A stretch of DNA of 8,341 bases from Candidatus Bathyarchaeota archaeon (GCA_030672945.1 DAOVFL010000033.1:1-8341), one strand, 5' to 3'; counted from the first letter of the stretch, positions 1-6,067 are shown. Translations and numbers: made by a program. The notes: generated by a model not told the origin, from the sequence alone.

Positions 1-215
1 CGAACCCAGATTATTTGGCCACCTACCTTGCGGTATTCATCTGTAAACGTTCTAAGGCGGGGCATCATTCGTCTTATCTTATTGTACGTGATATTCCACT
101 CGGAACGCTCGAACTTCTCACTACAACAAAGGTTTGTTGGATCGATTACAAGAAGTAGATATAACCCAACGGTTGTGTTGATAACCTGTTCTTCGATTTT
201 GGACATTTTACTCAT
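1..215 (-). CDS. Cysteine hydrolase, isochorismatase/nicotinamidase family (N-terminal part, runs off the window)
   Basis: Reading the minus strand from ATG at 215 gives 71 codons without a stop up to the window edge. Residues 18-25 (LYLLLVID) form the first beta strand typical of isochorismatase-like hydrolases. D25 would be the catalytic Asp of the family's Asp-Lys-Cys triad; the Lys and Cys lie beyond the edge. It is followed by N28 and a Cys pair in the 'DxxNxxC' region, then a helix (about 44-64) and the second strand (GGQIIWV, 65-71), the usual order in this fold. An AAGGTG ribosome binding site (220-225) sits a few bases upstream of the ATG, and TATA-like candidates lie further upstream (about 264-272 or 286-293). 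Family members hydrolyse amides such as nicotinamide or isochorismate; the substrate cannot be told from this part. It is divergent from leuS. Recognition rests on the strand and Asp pattern, so the family is likely but not certain. Confidence 0.7.
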   Translation of the reverse strand, partial: MSKMSKIEEQVINTTVGLYLLLVIDPTNLCCSEKFERSEWNITYNKIRRMMPRLRTFTDEYRKVGGQIIWV

Positions 216-558
216 ATACACCTTCTTGAAATATATGAAATCAATAACAATGAGGTCACTTTGATATTTTCTAAAATGTGGAAGCATTTAAACCTTAGAT
301 ATCATAAAAATAACTAAACTGAGTGAAAATGAATGGCAATAAGTGTTTGCCATCCATTGAAGTCCCACTGAACTTTATTGGTCAACATTGGGAGATCTGT
401 TTGATTTTGCGTTTTGAGGGTTCCAGTTAGAAATCGGGGCAAAGAATTAAAAGAAGGTCTACATATTTACTCTACGGTGTAAAGCATGAGGGACCGCGTT
501 CTCACATCATAAAAGCAAAACATTTAATAGACCTCAAACCAGTTCAGAAGATTTCAAG
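216..558. other. Divergent intergenic region, hydrolase / leuS
   Basis: This 343-base stretch contains no convincing coding sequence on either strand; all frames are short and lack a coding look. It should hold the promoters of both flanking genes. The leuS TATA-like box is at 523-529. A perfect 7-bp hairpin (ATGGCAA, loop TAAGTGT, TTGCCAT) sits at 333-353. Nothing else recognisable is seen. Confidence 0.6.
523..529 (+). promoter_or_regulatory. TATA-like box of leuS
   Basis: TTTAATA is preceded by an A-rich, BRE-like stretch (511-520). Archaeal transcription normally starts about 25-27 bases downstream, here near 551-553. That leaves a leader of only some 6-8 bases before the ATG at 559. No Shine-Dalgarno sequence precedes the ATG, which agrees with leaderless or near-leaderless translation. 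Predicted from position and composition only. Confidence 0.5.
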
Positions 559-3438
559 ATGTTTTTAAGAGAGATAGAGCGAAAATGGCAAGAAGCATGG
601 GAAAAGGCAGGGATTTTTGAAGCGAATCCAGACTCCTGCAAGGAAAAGTTCTTTGTTACTTTTCCCTACCCGTATATGAATGGTCCACTGCATGTAGGCC
701 ATGCTTTCACAGCTTCACGAGTAGATGCATACGCACGATTTAAACGGATGCAAGGCTACAATGTGTTGTTCCCATGGGCGTGGCACTGGACAGGCCAGCC
801 GCTGACAGGAGCAAGTCAACGTGTTGCTAAAGGAGACGAGGCATTCATAAGAGTTTTAAGAGAAGTCGACGGTGTTCCGGAAGAAGAACTGAGGAAATTT
901 GTTGATCCAAACTATATGGCGACATACTATACAAACGAAAGCAGAATCGCTGCAAAGCGAGCAGGTTTCTCAGTTGATTGGAGAAGAGAATTCAACACCA
1001 TAATGCCAACCTTCCGAAAATTCGTTGAATGGCAATATAACAGCCTTAGGGCCAAGGGCTATGTCACAAAAGGAACCCATCCTGTAGTGTGGTGTCCAAA
1101 ATGCAAAAGTCCAACAGGAGATCATGACCGCCAAGAAGGAGAAGGCGTTACACCGGAAGAGTATACACTGATAAAATTCAAATTGGAAGAGGACGCATAT
1201 CTGCCAGCAGCCACGCTCCGACCGGAAACAATCTATGGAGTAACAAACATTTGGATAAATCCAGACGCGACTTATGTAGAGGCAAGAGTGAACGATGAAA
1301 TATGGATAACAAGCGAAAAAGCAGCTGAAAAACTGAAAGAACAAGGAAAAACCGTGAAAATAAAGCGGAAACTAAAGGGAAGAGAACTGGTGGGAAAAAA
1401 CTTTGAAAATCCTGTAGCTAAAGAAAAACTGCCCATTTTGCCAGGATGGTTCGTTGATCCAAAACATGCCACAGGAATAGTTTACAGCGTTCCTGCCCAT
1501 GCACCCTACGATTGGTTAGCGTTAAAAGACTTACAGGAGAAACCTGAAACCTTACGGGAGTTCGGTCTAGATCCGGAAAACGTTAAGAAGATAAAGCCAA
1601 TTTCGATGATCAAAGTTGAAGGTTTCAGTGAGTACCCAGCCATCGAAATCGTTAAAGAATTAGATGTGAAAGACCAATATGACTCAAAGGCTGAAGAAGC
1701 AACAAAAATTATTTACAAAAAGGAGTTCCACAGTGGAGTTCTAAAAGAAAACTGTATGGAATACTCTGGAAAAACGGTTCAAAACGTTAAAGAAATCCTA
1801 ATAGAGGATTTCAGAAGACGAGGAATCGCTGACTTCATGTATGACTTACCACAGCCAGTTGTTTGCCGATGTCTAACGCCATGTATAGTTAAGGTTCTAC
1901 AAGACCAATGGTTCTTAAAATATTCAGATCCAGAATGGAAGGAAAAAGTGAGAGAAGCACTCAGCAGAATGAAAATCTATCCGAAAACAGCAACCCAATG
2001 GTTTTTAGCGGTAATTGACTGGCTGAAAGAGTGGGCATGTGCAAGAAGAACAGGGCTTGGAACACCCTTACCATGGTGTCCAGGATGGATAATAGAAACA
2101 TTAAGCGACTCTACGATTTACATGGCATTCTACACAATAAACAAGCAGATAAGGCGACATGATATAAAGCCGAAGATGCTGACAAAAGAAGTGTTCAACT
2201 ACATTTTTTATGGAAAGGGAATCATAGAAAAAATAGCCTTAAAGTCAGGAATAGATACTAAAATATTGGAGGAAATGAGAAAGGAATTTTCATATTGGTA
2301 CCCAGTGGACTTAAGAGTGTCAGCTAAAGAACTTGTTCCGAACCACTTAACATTTTTCATATTTCAACACACGGCATTATTTCCACCTGAACATTGGCCG
2401 AAAGCGATTGGAGTAAACGGTATGTTGATGATTAAAGGAAAACAGATGCACAAGTCAAAAGGAAACTTCGTACCGACCAAAACGGTAATTGAGGAGTATG
2501 GTGCAGATGCCATGAGATGCGCACTAATATTAAGTTCAGAAGGCATGGACGATCCAGACTGGAGAAACGAGAATGCCAGAGACGTAAAAAACAAACTTGT
2601 ATCATTCTATAACTTCACACAAACCATAAATGAAAACGCGAAAAGCGATGAAATTGGACATTTAGAAAAATGGTTAATGAGTAAACTGCAACATCGCATA
2701 ATCGAAGTGACAGAAAATCTTGAAGAGATGAAGATGAGAACAGCCTTAGAAATAGCCTTGTTTGAGATATGGAACGATTTCCGCTGGTACATGAACAGAA
2801 GAGGAGGAGAAGACACAAAAATCCTAAAAGATACCTTGAAAATATGGGTGAAGCTGCTTGCGCCATTCGCACCTCACATATGTGAGGAAATATGGGATGG
2901 AATGAAAGAGAAACCCTTCATCTCATTAGCGGAATGGCCAAAGGCAAATGAAGAATCCATAAATGCGCAGGCTGAGGGAAATGAGAGCCTAATAAAGGAA
3001 GTTATTGAAGACACACTGAACATTCTGAAAGCAACAAAGATCACTCCACAAAAAATATGCTATTACACGGCTTCGCAGTGGAAATGGAAAATTTACATGA
3101 AGATATTGGAAAAATCAAGGAAAGGAGAAGTCAAGCTGAATGAAATTATGAGAGAATTAGCTGCAGAAGAGGATTTAAGAGGTAAACTCAAGGAGGCTGC
3201 AAAATTCACATCAAAAGTAGTGCAAGAAGTAGGCAGAACACCTGAGAAAAGAAGAGAAACCCTATTGAAAATTGGGATTTTAAAAGAAAAAGAGGTAATT
3301 GATGATGCAAAGGGGTTTCTGGCGGATAAATTTAAGGCATGCATAATAGTCTTCAGTGAGGATGCCAGGGATAAATATGATCCTAAACTAAAGGCTAAAC
3401 TATCTGTACCGTTTCGACCAGCAATTTACATCGAGTAA
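559..3438 (+). CDS. leuS: Leucyl-tRNA synthetase, archaeal/eukaryotic type
   Basis: Cytoplasmic class I synthetase that charges tRNA-Leu with leucine using ATP. At 959 residues it has about the length of other archaeal LeuRS. The HIGH motif is HVGH (45-48) after the strand FFVTFPYPYMNGPL. A zinc-type CPKC (179-182) lies at the edge of the catalytic core. The CP1 editing domain has the threonine-rich ATLRPETIYG (218-227) and the editing Asp at D318 in SVPAHAPYD. A CRCLTPC element (436-442) precedes the return to the Rossmann core, followed by the tryptophan-rich W-I-D-W-L-K-E-W segment. The KMSKS loop reads QMHKS (629-633) followed by KGN; the conserved second Lys is K632. The C-terminal part is an all-helical anticodon-binding region plus the archaeal C-terminal extension. 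ATG at 559 is chosen because family homology begins at once (FLREIERKWQEAWEKAG) and the TATA box fits a very short leader. It converges with the 3446-3823 gene. Confidence 0.97.
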   Translation: MFLREIERKWQEAWEKAGIFEANPDSCKEKFFVTFPYPYMNGPLHVGHAFTASRVDAYARFKRMQGYNVLFPWAWHWTGQPLTGASQRVAKGDEAFIRVLREVDGVPEEELRKFVDPNYMATYYTNESRIAAKRAGFSVDWRREFNTIMPTFRKFVEWQYNSLRAKGYVTKGTHPVVWCPKCKSPTGDHDRQEGEGVTPEEYTLIKFKLEEDAYLPAATLRPETIYGVTNIWINPDATYVEARVNDEIWITSEKAAEKLKEQGKTVKIKRKLKGRELVGKNFENPVAKEKLPILPGWFVDPKHATGIVYSVPAHAPYDWLALKDLQEKPETLREFGLDPENVKKIKPISMIKVEGFSEYPAIEIVKELDVKDQYDSKAEEATKIIYKKEFHSGVLKENCMEYSGKTVQNVKEILIEDFRRRGIADFMYDLPQPVVCRCLTPCIVKVLQDQWFLKYSDPEWKEKVREALSRMKIYPKTATQWFLAVIDWLKEWACARRTGLGTPLPWCPGWIIETLSDSTIYMAFYTINKQIRRHDIKPKMLTKEVFNYIFYGKGIIEKIALKSGIDTKILEEMRKEFSYWYPVDLRVSAKELVPNHLTFFIFQHTALFPPEHWPKAIGVNGMLMIKGKQMHKSKGNFVPTKTVIEEYGADAMRCALILSSEGMDDPDWRNENARDVKNKLVSFYNFTQTINENAKSDEIGHLEKWLMSKLQHRIIEVTENLEEMKMRTALEIALFEIWNDFRWYMNRRGGEDTKILKDTLKIWVKLLAPFAPHICEEIWDGMKEKPFISLAEWPKANEESINAQAEGNESLIKEVIEDTLNILKATKITPQKICYYTASQWKWKIYMKILEKSRKGEVKLNEIMRELAAEEDLRGKLKEAAKFTSKVVQEVGRTPEKRRETLLKIGILKEKEVIDDAKGFLADKFKACIIVFSEDARDKYDPKLKAKLSVPFRPAIYIE

Positions 3439-3445
3439 AACAACA

Positions 3446-3823
3446 TCAAATGAACTTATTCATTAAATTTAATGTGTGAGGAGTAATCCGGATATGATAG
3501 TTCCTTCGTCCACGACTTGTTGTTGTAACATAGAAGTCACCTTCTTCACGAAGCCTACTTCCATAAAATAGAGCTAGAACCGTACGACAAATGTTTAAAG
3601 TAGTTAATTTCTCACTTTCAACCTTCTTCTGAATTTCATCACATAAAATTCTAGGATTAATTGTGTAGATAGTCGTAGAGCCGTGCCCCACCCTCATGTA
3701 ATGCATTTCCATCTCTTTCATTATGTGCTGGGCAATGTCATAGTAAGGTGATTTATGATATTTAATAAGCCGTATGTAATTCACTAAAGGTATGGGAATC
3801 TCACCAAGTCTGATTTCAGACAT
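3446..3823 (-). CDS. Conserved-looking hypothetical protein, 125 aa, possible winged-helix protein
   Basis: I do not recognise the family. The frame begins at ATG (3823-3821) and ends with TGA at 3446-3448, leaving 7 bp to the leuS stop. A strong purine-rich ribosome binding site, GGGGAGGG on the minus strand (3833-3840), lies 9 bases before the ATG, and TATA-like boxes lie upstream, so expression is credible. The product is basic, cytosolic and has no signal peptide or membrane segment. Predicted helices at about 12-20, 27-43, 56-71 and 73-90 are followed by a beta-hairpin-like FYVTTTSRGRRNYHIRI (97-113) rich in Arg. This order suggests a winged helix-turn-helix with a basic wing, possibly a DNA-binding protein, but that is only inference. 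Convergence with leuS implies it is not cotranscribed with it. Confidence 0.75.
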   Translation of the reverse strand: MSEIRLGEIPIPLVNYIRLIKYHKSPYYDIAQHIMKEMEMHYMRVGHGSTTIYTINPRILCDEIQKKVESEKLTTLNICRTVLALFYGSRLREEGDFYVTTTSRGRRNYHIRITPHTLNLMNKFI

Positions 3824-3832
3824 TCACGATCG

Positions 3833-3840
3833 CCCTCCCC
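3833..3840 (-). promoter_or_regulatory. Strong Shine-Dalgarno site of the 3446-3823 gene
   Basis: On the minus strand this reads GGGGAGGG, with 9 bases to the ATG at 3823. It contains GGAGG, complementary to the 16S rRNA 3' end. It fixes the start of the gene and implies a leadered transcript. Confidence 0.65.
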
Positions 3841-3843
3841 AAC

Positions 3844-3875
3844 TTTAATATAAATAACTACTACCTTAAAAAAGT
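3844..3875 (-). promoter_or_regulatory. Candidate promoter of the 3446-3823 gene
   Basis: Two TATA-like boxes occur on the minus strand: TTTATATTA (3846-3854) and TTTTTTAA (about 3866-3874). Start-site spacing of about 26 puts transcription near 3823 for the first (leaderless) and near 3842 for the second. The second would keep the GGGGAGGG ribosome binding site inside the leader, so it is favoured. Prediction only. Confidence 0.4.
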
Positions 3876-3930
3876 TTAAGAACAAATGTTCCATAAAACT
3901 CTTTCAAAACTCATAATCCAAACCTTCATG

Positions 3931-3945
3931 GATAAAATGATAATC
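3931..3945 (+). promoter_or_regulatory. Possible TATA element of the tRNA-Arg gene
   Basis: The AT-rich stretch GATAAAATGATAATC lies 23-37 bases before the tRNA 5' end. Archaeal tRNA genes use the same TATA/TBP promoters as mRNA genes and start a few bases before the mature 5' end. The match to a TATA consensus is weak. Confidence 0.3.
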
Positions 3946-3989
3946 AGAAATAATACACGAAAATAACGGGTCCGTGGCGCAGTTTGGAT

Positions 3990-4004
3990 AGTATAATCCC
4001 AGAA
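3990..4004 (+). other. Apparent noncanonical tRNA intron in the D-loop (15 nt, AGTATAATCCCAGAA)
   Basis: The D-loop is too long by exactly 15 nt. A four-pair helix forms between TTGG (3984-3987) and CCAG (3999-4002, one T-G wobble). Three-nt bulges flank it: ATA (3988-3990) on the 5' side and AAA (4003-4005) on the 3' side, with the D-stem as outer helix. Cutting between the second and third base of each bulge, as archaeal tRNA splicing endonuclease does, removes 3990-4004 at about position 20a/21 and restores a normal D-arm. The inner helix is minimal (one G-C pair), so it is a relaxed bulge-helix-bulge. A one-base shift gives the same product. Confidence 0.7.
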
Positions 4005-4021
4005 AGCGCGTCGGCCTTCTA

Positions 4022-4036
4022 AGGCTATCTGAGGAA
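4022..4036 (+). other. Canonical tRNA intron at position 37/38 (15 nt, AGGCTATCTGAGGAA)
   Basis: Helix CTTC (4016-4019) pairs with GAGG (4031-4034, one T-G). It is flanked by 3-nt bulges TAA (4020-4022) and AAA (4035-4037), outside which the anticodon stem closes. Cleavage after the second base of each bulge removes 4022-4036 and joins A37 to A38 of loop CTTCTAA. This is the usual archaeal tRNA intron site. Confidence 0.85.
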
Positions 4037-4327
4037 AGCCGAAGATCCTGGGTTCAAATCCCCGCGGACCCGCCACTTACGTTCAGTTCGCGAGTGGAAA
4101 TTATGAATTAGTAAAGACCTAACCAATACATTAACAACATTTCTAAACAACCTAGCACGCGCTTTCTCAAATACTACTGCTCTTGGAACGATTTCTAATT
4201 CCTTTTCAGATGGGTTGTATCGAAAACCGTTAGCTATGTATATTGATTGCTCACCTCTGAGGATTCTTAGGCCTTGGAGAGATTTCCAAATTTGAAACCA
4301 TATGTTTTCCGTAATAGAATTGGGCAT
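4025..4327 (-). CDS. Doubtful 100-residue frame, 3' end antisense to tRNA-Arg
   Basis: An ATG at 4327 on the minus strand opens 100 codons. The first about 84 residues have a protein-like composition (a basic, helical stretch around KARARLFRNVVNVLVRSLL), but the last 15-odd residues are simply the complement of the tRNA T-arm and acceptor, a well-known source of spurious peptide. There is no clear ribosome binding site. A TATA-like TATAAAG on the minus strand (about 4373-4379) stands at a usable distance. I do not recognise a family. It may be a truncated gene remnant that once ended before the tRNA, or noncoding sequence. Without this frame the 4076-4350 stretch holds nothing else apparent. 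Confidence 0.3.
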   Translation of the reverse strand: MPNSITENIWFQIWKSLQGLRILRGEQSIYIANGFRYNPSEKELEIVPRAVVFEKARARLFRNVVNVLVRSLLIHNFHSRTERKWRVRGDLNPGSSAFLR

Positions 4328-4371
4328 TTTTATGGGATTTCATCGCGAATTTGCTGGCGCGCGCGGCATGC

Positions 4372-4379
4372 CTTTATAC
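4372..4379 (+). promoter_or_regulatory. TATA-like box of the HAD-mazG operon
   Basis: CTTTATAC lies about 26 bases before a predicted start near 4402, giving a leader of roughly 15 bases to ATG 4417. Because it lies inside the upstream extension of the reading frame (TTG at 4351), it argues against the longer start. The core TTTATA reads TATAAA on the other strand, so it could also serve the doubtful minus-strand frame at 4025-4327. Confidence 0.5.
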
Positions 4380-4416
4380 AAGGCAAGGAATAGTTGTAAA
4401 CTCTGGGAACGATCTC

Positions 4417-5064
4417 ATGGATGCTGTTGTAGTCGACATTGACGATACGATAGTGAGCACGGACCGTAGGAGACATGTTGCATGGTGCAAGGTTTTGGGA
4501 AGAGAGATTCCTTTTCAGGATGTGGAGTCTTCAAGTTCAGAAGAGATTCTCAGGAAATATGCTGTTTCCGACAGGAAAATTTGGAAGAGATTTTGGATGT
4601 TAGTCCTCTGCGTTGATGAGAGTGGGATCGCTCTATTAGAATTTGACGAGCCCATTCCTCATGCCGTGGAAATCCTCAAGAAATGGAGCAGAAAGTTCAA
4701 GTTGATCTATTTGACTGCCCGAACGGAAAACATGAGGCAACTTACACTGCACGAGCTAAGAAAATTCGGATATCCAACAAATGATACCGAACTGAAGATG
4801 TTTACGCTTGATGACTGGATGGACTATTCCTCAATATCTTCAGTTGTGAAGACTAGATCTAAGATATTCGCTGAAATACTAGACCGCTGTAACGTGATTC
4901 GCGTCATAGACGACTACCCAGGCTTCTTTGTAGCCTATAGAGATCATTCCGTTCCAGACAGAATTGGTCTCCTTAGGGAGAAAAGATTCTCACGAGAACA
5001 GTATCTTTCCAACGGAGCTACTAGAGTCATTGAAGGTTGGGAACAACTTGCCGATGTAAGATAG
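4417..5064 (+). CDS. HAD-superfamily phosphatase (nucleotidase / polynucleotide-phosphatase-like)
   Basis: The product is 215 residues, cytosolic. All HAD signatures are visible: motif I DIDDT (7-11, nucleophile D7, acid-base D9), motif II T100 in LIYLTAR, motif III Lys around K146 (VVKTRSK), and motif IV DD (165-166) in VIDDYPGFF. A helical cap-like insert fills about 20-85. HAD enzymes hydrolyse phosphomonoesters through a phospho-aspartate. The LTARTEN...T..EL.KFGYP pattern recalls 5'(3')-nucleotidases and the phosphatase domain of polynucleotide kinase, so a nucleotide or nucleic-acid end is a reasonable but unproven substrate. ATG 4417 is chosen over the upstream TTG at 4351: motif I begins at residue 7, the extra 22 residues look noncoding, and the TATA box lies within them. 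The gene ends 19 bases before the mazG-like gene, implying an operon. Confidence 0.85.
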   Translation: MDAVVVDIDDTIVSTDRRRHVAWCKVLGREIPFQDVESSSSEEILRKYAVSDRKIWKRFWMLVLCVDESGIALLEFDEPIPHAVEILKKWSRKFKLIYLTARTENMRQLTLHELRKFGYPTNDTELKMFTLDDWMDYSSISSVVKTRSKIFAEILDRCNVIRVIDDYPGFFVAYRDHSVPDRIGLLREKRFSREQYLSNGATRVIEGWEQLADVR

Positions 5065-5083
5065 GAAAGGTGGCCGAGAAGAG

Positions 5084-5401
5084 ATGCAGTTGGAGGAGAT
5101 GAAGAAGGAAATTGAAGAACTTGTTCTGGAAAAAGGTTTCTATAACAAGCCTGAGGATGCTCCTAAGAAGCTGCTTTTCACCTTCATCGAGCTTGGTGAA
5201 GCAAGTGACGCTTGGAAGAAAGGTAGACGTGAAGAAGAGATAGCTGAGGAGTTGATTGATGTAATATTCTATGTTTCGGATGCAAGTCGACTAGCATGTC
5301 CGTCGATTAACATGGACGATATGTTTCAGAAAAAACTAGAGAAGAACAAAAGCAGTGAATATCAATACGGTGAGGGACATAGATTGGATCATGAGGAGTA
5401 A
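5084..5401 (+). CDS. MazG-like nucleoside triphosphate pyrophosphohydrolase
   Basis: A 105-residue all-alpha protein of the MazG/dUTPase-like NTP pyrophosphatase superfamily, which cleaves (d)NTPs, often non-canonical ones, to the monophosphate and pyrophosphate. The metal-binding pattern is clear: E36-L-G-E39 on one helix and E56-L-I-D59 on the next, i.e. ExxE...ExxD. It is followed by the third helix with KKLEKNKS (83-90), matching the conserved Lys/Asn near the end of MazG domains. The size is that of a single-domain MazG. The start at 5084 has GGTGG (5069-5073) 10 bases upstream. It follows the HAD gene by 19 bases, so the pair is probably cotranscribed. Together they could take a damaged NTP to NMP and then to nucleoside; that coupling is inference. 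Confidence 0.85.
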   Translation: MQLEEMKKEIEELVLEKGFYNKPEDAPKKLLFTFIELGEASDAWKKGRREEEIAEELIDVIFYVSDASRLACPSINMDDMFQKKLEKNKSSEYQYGEGHRLDHEE

Positions 5402-5412
5402 ATGTCATCTAT

Positions 5413-5512
5413 ATGAGCGTAAATGTTGAAGTTGCAAGAGTTCTCTACGAGATTGCAGAGCTCGAGCATCAAAGGAGAGTTCTGCAAGAGCAGAGTGTGC
5501 GCGCCAGATAAA
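5413..5512 (+). pseudogene. Fragment resembling the N-terminus of PolX-type DNA polymerases
   Basis: ATG 5413, 11 bases after the mazG-like stop, opens a frame reading MSVNVEVARVLYEIAELE before turning unconvincing and stopping at TAA 5512-5514. The V-A-R-x-L-Y-E-I-A-E-L pattern is like the start of the helix-hairpin-helix N-terminal domain of PolX polymerases. Soon afterwards the next frame (that of 5423) reads IKGEFCKSRVCA, which resembles the continuation of the same domain (LKGE...F..RAYR). This suggests a frameshift near 5462-5475. Only about 30 residues survive, so the assignment is tentative. An alternative is a chance small ORF at the end of the operon. Confidence 0.35.
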
Positions 5513-5857
5513 AATATGGTCAGATACTCTGTGGAAATGATAAAAAACAGCAAACTTGAGGAATTGTGGAGTGGGCTGCAAAAATCCAGATCAAAAGGGG
5601 GAATAAGGTCTGTTGGAAAGAAGATTGCATCCCTTTATTTGAGAGATCTTGTGACGATTCTAGGTCTTGAACAAGAAGTTTCCAATAACCACCAAATCTT
5701 TCTTCAACCAATAGACACATAGGTTAGGCAAATAGCTATGAAAATCGGAATATGGGAATTCAAAAACGAAATGAAACTAAGGAGGATGATTGTAGAGAGA
5801 TGTGGGCGAGTAAGTCAATCGGTAATTATTATTAAGCGTTCAATTGAATTTTTGTAA
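5513..5857 (+). pseudogene. Broken helix-hairpin-helix DNA-glycosylase-like gene (C-terminal part)
   Basis: The frame that starts at ATG 5423 becomes convincing from about 5513. It reads a helix SKLEELWSGLQK, then a helix-hairpin-helix-like GGIRSVGKKIASLYLRDLV, then FLQPIDT, TAG (5720-5722), and VRQIAMKIGIWEFKNEM in the same frame to TAA 5855-5857. In HhH-GPD-type proteins 'P-[IV]-D-T-W-V-R' is a typical continuation, so the TAG replaces a TGG Trp codon; the Asp is the expected catalytic or structural Asp of that fold. The N-terminal half of such a protein is missing. The product would have acted in base-excision-type DNA repair, but the gene looks dead. No domain search was possible, so the family rests on motif recognition. 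Confidence 0.55.
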
Positions 5858-6007
5858 AATGTATGCACTTGAAGAGTTGTCCTTAACACGTTAGTTAGTC
5901 TTTATTCTTATTTCCTTCTAGTCTATCCAGTTTCGATTGGAGTGGTGACAGTGTTATCCCGTCAGATCTCAACACAGCAAGAAGTTAGAATGCTCTCGAT
6001 AAAACTA

Positions 6008-6015
6008 CTTATAAG
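6008..6015 (+). promoter_or_regulatory. TATA-like box of the small membrane protein gene
   Basis: CTTATAAG lies 53-60 bases before the TTG start at 6068. The predicted start of transcription is near 6037, giving a leader of about 30 bases that contains the AGGATG ribosome-binding-like site at 6054-6059. Confidence 0.45.
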
Positions 6016-6067
6016 GGGTTTCCGAAACAGTTAGAAGGATTAGAGACTAAGATAGGATGAATAACAT

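Larger units (their letters stand above)
3968..4075 (+). tRNA. tRNA-Arg(UCU) with two apparent introns and encoded CCA
   Basis: Acceptor stem GGGTCCG (3968-3974) pairs with CGGACCC (4065-4071); the discriminator is G4072 and CCA is encoded at 4073-4075. The anticodon stem TCGGC (4011-4015) pairs with GCCGA (4038-4042) across loop CTTCTAA, giving anticodon TCT at 4018-4020, which reads AGA/AGG. The D-stem GCGC (3977-3980) pairs with GCGC (4006-4009). The T-loop is TTCAAAT (4053-4059) with stem CTGGG/CCCCG, which has one U-C mismatch. Removing 15 nt at 3990-4004 and 15 nt at 4022-4036 leaves 75 nt plus CCA with every arm of normal size, including a 10-nt D-loop AGTTTGGATA and a 5-nt variable loop. 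A20 and a purine discriminator fit tRNA-Arg identity. The anticodon-loop intron is standard. The D-loop insertion could alternatively be a sequence oddity or a degenerate gene, but the pairing around it argues for splicing. Confidence 0.93.

Noticed and set aside
28..264. A 78-codon plus-strand frame at the left edge
   Set aside because: It lies opposite the hydrolase gene, which has a family-like sequence and ribosome binding site; the plus-strand product looks like nothing known and has no promoter.
3876..4076. A minus-strand 66-codon frame across the tRNA (RGFEPRI-type peptide)
   Set aside because: This peptide is the typical translation of the complement of a tRNA T-arm and acceptor; it is not a gene.
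5720..5722. TAG as pyrrolysine codon in the glycosylase-like frame
   Set aside because: The expected residue is Trp, the HAD gene in the same window uses TAG as its stop, and the gene lacks its N-terminal half. A nonsense mutation is simpler.
5875..6033. A 53-codon open hydrophobic stretch before the small membrane protein gene
   Set aside because: No start with a ribosome binding site, and it overlaps the promoter of the next gene.
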